A DNA stretch of 64,000 bases, from the NCBI GenBank assembly GCA_965207275.1, contig CBDBMH010000002.1, forward strand, positions 1,922,001 to 1,986,000, given 5' to 3'. Within the stretch, counting starts at the first letter, position 1, and each line of letters begins with the position of its first letter. Both the position numbers and the translations under genes were made by a program. Below are positions 61,886-64,000 of this stretch, in pieces. Origin of the DNA: Bin22 sp965207275 (GTDB lineage Bacteria; Chloroflexota; Dehalococcoidia; Lucifugimonadales; UBA3495). The notes beneath the pieces were generated by a model. That model had not been told where the DNA came from. It did not search any database and saw nothing but the letters and a program-made list of their open reading frames with translations.

Positions 61886-62953
61886 TTATCGGGGTCGCTC
61901 TACTCCCTGGGTGGTCATGCGGGTGACTCCCCAGCCGGCAAGCCACGCTGAATGCCGGCCGTCGCCACCGGCTACAACCACCAGTACATCGTCCGCCGAA
62001 CCAACGATGGGAATCATCGTGTCCGGGTCCGACTCATCTATCCACCTGGGCCAGTTACGGTTGCCGTAGTGCGCTATTCCTTCCAGACGACTTAGGGGCA
62101 TACGGGCATTCTGGAACACGTACTCCCGAACGTCCTGTTTGGAAAGCCCAGATGCGTGAATTTCCGCCGCATGTTCCGGGCACAGTATCAACGCGATCTG
62201 GGCCCCCGTACCTGTCTGGTAATAGTTCGAAACGCCGATAGTCCGGATGGAACCAACCAGGGTCCGCAGCACCTGGATACCGGTGGGCGATGTGCTTTCC
62301 ATGATGACGTACATCCCTCGCACGCCCATGACCGTAACCATGCTGTCGGAAGGGTCCAGCCCCAGTTCCTCGTGCCGTGGCAGCCACGGACTGCGGGCCT
62401 CGTTCTCCGAGAAGCAGAAGGTGTACCGGGCCGGCAGGGCCAGCGTCGCCTTGTCCATCTCCCCGGGCACCAGGCCCGCCACGTTGCGGACGAACAGCCG
62501 CAACGCCCGCCCGATAGAAGCGTTGGCCCGGTAGCCGGGGCCAAAGCACCCGGAATCGCCGTTAATCTCCAGCTCCCGAGCGATTGGGCCGTTCACTATG
62601 ACCACCGGCGCAGCGCCGCCGGTAGTCGCCTGGACCCCCGCCATATTGAAGTCGGGCTGCATGGCAGCCTTAACCGCAGCCACCACCACGGGGAAATGCG
62701 CGGGCTTGCAGCCTGCCATTACGGCGTTGATGGCAACCTTCTCCAGCGTTACCTCTGCATTGCGCGGCTGCACCACGCCCAGGCTGGTGGACGGGTCCTG
62801 ACCGTAGGGCAGCAGCATTTTTCGCACCAGTTCCTCAGTCGCCGGAACCACGGGCAAGCCATCAGTCCACCCCTGCTCCTCGTAATAGTCCTGTATCGCA
62901 TCGAAGTCCGCCGAGACTTCCACGCGGCGGGACTGAATGGTTAAAGGGTTCAT
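61886..62953 (-). CDS. Unassigned conserved-looking protein (355 aa)
   Basis: A soluble protein beginning NPLTIQSRRVEVSADFDAIQDYYEEQGWTDGLPVVPATEE, with TTGGAAPVVIVNGPIARELEINGDSGCFGPGYRANASIGRALRLFVRN as its most conserved-looking segment and ENEARSPWLPRHEELG later. The G-W-T-D-G-L-P-V-V-P element and a single central Cys in SGCFGPG suggest an enzyme, but I cannot name a family. The ATG at 62953 follows the AIM24 stop by two bases, so it is translationally coupled. Two genes away is a UGSC selenoprotein whose reading direction is the same; a shared redox or catabolic pathway is possible. Confidence in gene high, in function nil. Confidence 0.9.
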   Translation of the reverse strand: MNPLTIQSRRVEVSADFDAIQDYYEEQGWTDGLPVVPATEELVRKMLLPYGQDPSTSLGVVQPRNAEVTLEKVAINAVMAGCKPAHFPVVVAAVKAAMQPDFNMAGVQATTGGAAPVVIVNGPIARELEINGDSGCFGPGYRANASIGRALRLFVRNVAGLVPGEMDKATLALPARYTFCFSENEARSPWLPRHEELGLDPSDSMVTVMGVRGMYVIMESTSPTGIQVLRTLVGSIRTIGVSNYYQTGTGAQIALILCPEHAAEIHASGLSKQDVREYVFQNARMPLSRLEGIAHYGNRNWPRWIDESDPDTMIPIVGSADDVLVVVAGGDGRHSAWLAGWGVTRMTTQGVERPR

Positions 62954-62955
62954 CC

Positions 62956-63651
62956 CTACTGCCCCCGATTGGGTGTTGGCAGGAACGGAACTATCTTCTC
63001 GACCAGGGATGCCAGGTTCCGGGTTTGGATCCACACATGTCCGTCGCCCTGGAACTTCATCACCAGCCCCTCGCCTCCGCCGATGAGGGATCGGATACCG
63101 CCCACCTTGCCGATAGAATATTGCACGTCGTCGCTGAAGGCCACCAGGTGACCGGTGTCCACCACCAGTTCTTTGCCGGGTTCCACCGGCAATCGCTTGA
63201 TGGCCCCGTACGAGTTGTAGAAGACCGTCCCTTCGCCCCGCTCCGAGAACGCCCTCAGGAAGAAGAGACTCTCGCCGCTGAAAAAGCCGCGAAAGCCCTG
63301 GAACTGGGAGTCGGTCTGCACGTTCTCCGTGCAGGCCAGGAAGGAACTGGACTGGATGAACAGGTTACGCCCCTGTTGCAGGGTGAAGGAACCGATATCT
63401 CCTGGAGTCGAGGGAGCCAGGCATACCTGTCCTCCGCCCCGCTGGGCGGTGAACGTATTGATAAAGAAAGACTCGCCGCCCATCATTCGCCGGATACCGC
63501 CGAAAATACCTCCGCCGGCAGAACCGGTCTTCATCTCCACGCCCTCCTGGGCCACCATGGCCCCTGGCTCCGCCTTGATACTCTCCCCAGATTCCAACGC
63601 TACCGTCAGCATTGCATAGCTGGGGTCAAACTCAATTGCCGTTTGCATCAT
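62956..63651 (-). CDS. AIM24/TIGR00266-family protein
   Basis: A 231-residue double-psi or beta-rich protein of the AIM24 family: ESIKAEPGAMVAQEGVEMKTGSAGGGIFGGIRRMMGGESFFINTFTA near the N-terminus and VVDTGHLVAFSDDVQYSIGKVGG and LVMKFQGDGHVWIQTRN near the C-terminus. Family members are common and functionally obscure. The ribosome site AGGAGAT precedes the ATG. Located between the UGSC gene and the unassigned 355-residue gene on the same strand. Confidence 0.92.
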   Translation of the reverse strand: MMQTAIEFDPSYAMLTVALESGESIKAEPGAMVAQEGVEMKTGSAGGGIFGGIRRMMGGESFFINTFTAQRGGGQVCLAPSTPGDIGSFTLQQGRNLFIQSSSFLACTENVQTDSQFQGFRGFFSGESLFFLRAFSERGEGTVFYNSYGAIKRLPVEPGKELVVDTGHLVAFSDDVQYSIGKVGGIRSLIGGGEGLVMKFQGDGHVWIQTRNLASLVEKIVPFLPTPNRGQ

Positions 63652-63690
63652 TTATCTCCTGATATGTTTGGCTTTATCCGTAACTATATA

Positions 63691-63717
63691 GTCGCCGGAG
63701 CCTGTGACTCCGGCGAC
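63691..63717. terminator. Intercistronic hairpin
   Basis: GTCGCCGGAG (63691-63700) and CTCCGGCGAC (63708-63717) form a perfect 10-bp stem with a 7-base loop, 30 bases after the UGSC stop. No T-run follows in minus-strand direction (TATATAG), so it may attenuate or protect rather than terminate. Confidence 0.55.
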
Positions 63718-63747
63718 AAGGAACATCTGTGCCATCAGGCGGTACTG

Positions 63748-64000
63748 TTAACCCTTGGTAAGCAGACCGACAATTTCCTCGGCGTACTCGTGGGCCATCT
63801 GCTGCACCTCCTGCACGCTGCGCGACGCCAGGGGGCTGGGCAACACCACTATGCGTACGCCCGGCATTCCCAGGGAGGCGGCCCGCGCGTGGGCGGCCCG
63901 GGTGAACGCGCTGGTGATAACGCTGACCGACGGAACCCCGCGAGATTCGGTTACTACTGTGTCGTGGAGACCCCACGCCGTACAGGACCCTCAATCAGCT
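63748..64000 (-). CDS. UGSC-motif selenoprotein, partial (3' part)
   Basis: The 5' end lies outside the window. On the minus strand the frame reads A-D, then TGA at 63993-63991, then G-S-C-T-A-W-G-L-H-D-T-V-V-T-E-S-R-G-V-P, S-V-S-V-I-T-S-A-F and on through GMPGVRIVVLPSPLASRSVQEVQQMAHEYAEEIVGLLTKG to TAA at 63750-63748. G-S-C-T-x-W-x-x-H-D and RGxPxVxVxTxxF fit the UGSC family, in which the first position is Sec or Cys. The TGA is therefore selenocysteine, not a stop; a SECIS hairpin follows in the right place. The two codons before the TGA are all that is visible upstream. No selABCD genes in the window. Confidence 0.85.
63957..63990 (-). promoter_or_regulatory. Bacterial SECIS element
   Basis: On the minus strand, 13 bases after the TGA begins CGTGG (63977-63973), then loop GGTCT (63972-63968), then CCACG (63967-63963), a perfect 5-bp stem. 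CTGT (63985-63982) and ACAG (63960-63957) can form a lower 4-bp stem below small bulges. The GGTCT pentaloop starts 18 bases after the TGA. From memory the E. coli fdhF element has the same loop and the same distance. This supports SelB-dependent decoding. Confidence 0.85.

Noticed and set aside
63991..63993. TGA as an ordinary stop or pseudogene lesion
   Set aside because: The following U-G-S-C motif, the SECIS hairpin with GGTCT loop at the right distance and 76 intact sense codons after the motif make selenocysteine the better explanation.
1..64000. CRISPR array, insertion sequence, prophage or rRNA/tRNA genes
   Set aside because: No regularly spaced direct repeats, no transposase or integrase gene and no recognisable structural RNA motifs were found by reading; repeats present are dispersed and irregular.

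Overview
The window looks like a stretch of chromosome from an uncultivated, GC-rich, free-living bacterium. Gene style and content best fit Chloroflexota (Dehalococcoidia or SAR202-like): several CaiB/BaiF CoA-transferases, three luciferase-like flavin monooxygenases, TPP-dependent and ring-oxidising enzymes, single-pass lipoproteins with Pro/Thr linkers, frequent GTG/TTG starts and a dnaG-rpoD pair. That assignment is inference from content only. I see no rRNA, tRNA, CRISPR array, insertion sequence or prophage.

Layout. 0.5-6 kb: two CoA-transferases, a 3-methyladenine glycosylase, an SDR that has lost its catalytic residues, and an amidohydrolase. 6-9 kb: a tiny Arg/Lys-rich ORF, hisS, a cohesin-like lipoprotein and a small unknown protein. 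9.2-15.5 kb: a complete branched-chain amino-acid-type ABC importer (livK, terminator, livHMGF) with a cyclase-family hydrolase behind it. 15.6-19.2 kb: a GlcG/HbpS-like protein, hisF, a HAD phosphatase, hisIE and an S51 peptidase. 19.4-29.4 kb: an oxidative catabolic block (LigB-type extradiol dioxygenase, lipoprotein, Rieske oxygenase, HpaB-like monooxygenase, PaREP1/HEPN-like protein, SDR, a decayed zinc alcohol dehydrogenase, a TPP enzyme and a GH15 glucoamylase). 29.5-39.4 kb: a PaaK-like ligase, amidohydrolase, M19 dipeptidase, ThuA-like protein, mycothiol-type enzyme, an SMP-30 gene broken by one amber codon, and two repeat-filled intergenic tracts before a flavin monooxygenase. 39.4-49 kb (minus strand): a zinc-ribbon/TM/CAP protein, a luciferase-like monooxygenase fused to a winged helix, a flavin-dependent halogenase-like enzyme, another luciferase-like monooxygenase, an alpha/beta hydrolase, a cupin, and an amidase with a GatC/AtzG-sized partner. 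49-61 kb: housekeeping (glmU, CorC-type transporter, rpoD, dnaG, dnaE). 61-64 kb: a small zinc protein behind a near-consensus promoter, an unassigned 355-residue protein, an AIM24-family protein, and the 3' part of a UGSC-motif selenoprotein.

The most striking item is at the right-hand edge. On the minus strand an in-frame TGA is followed by codons for G-S-C and 76 more sense codons. Starting 18 nt after the TGA is a GGTCT pentaloop closed by a perfect 5-bp stem, the geometry of the E. coli fdhF SECIS element. A standard gene caller would miss or truncate this gene.

Other points of interest are the flavin monooxygenase/winged-helix fusion beside a halogenase-like gene, three kinds of gene decay within 35 kb, an enlarged LivH, and several families of intergenic dispersed repeats.
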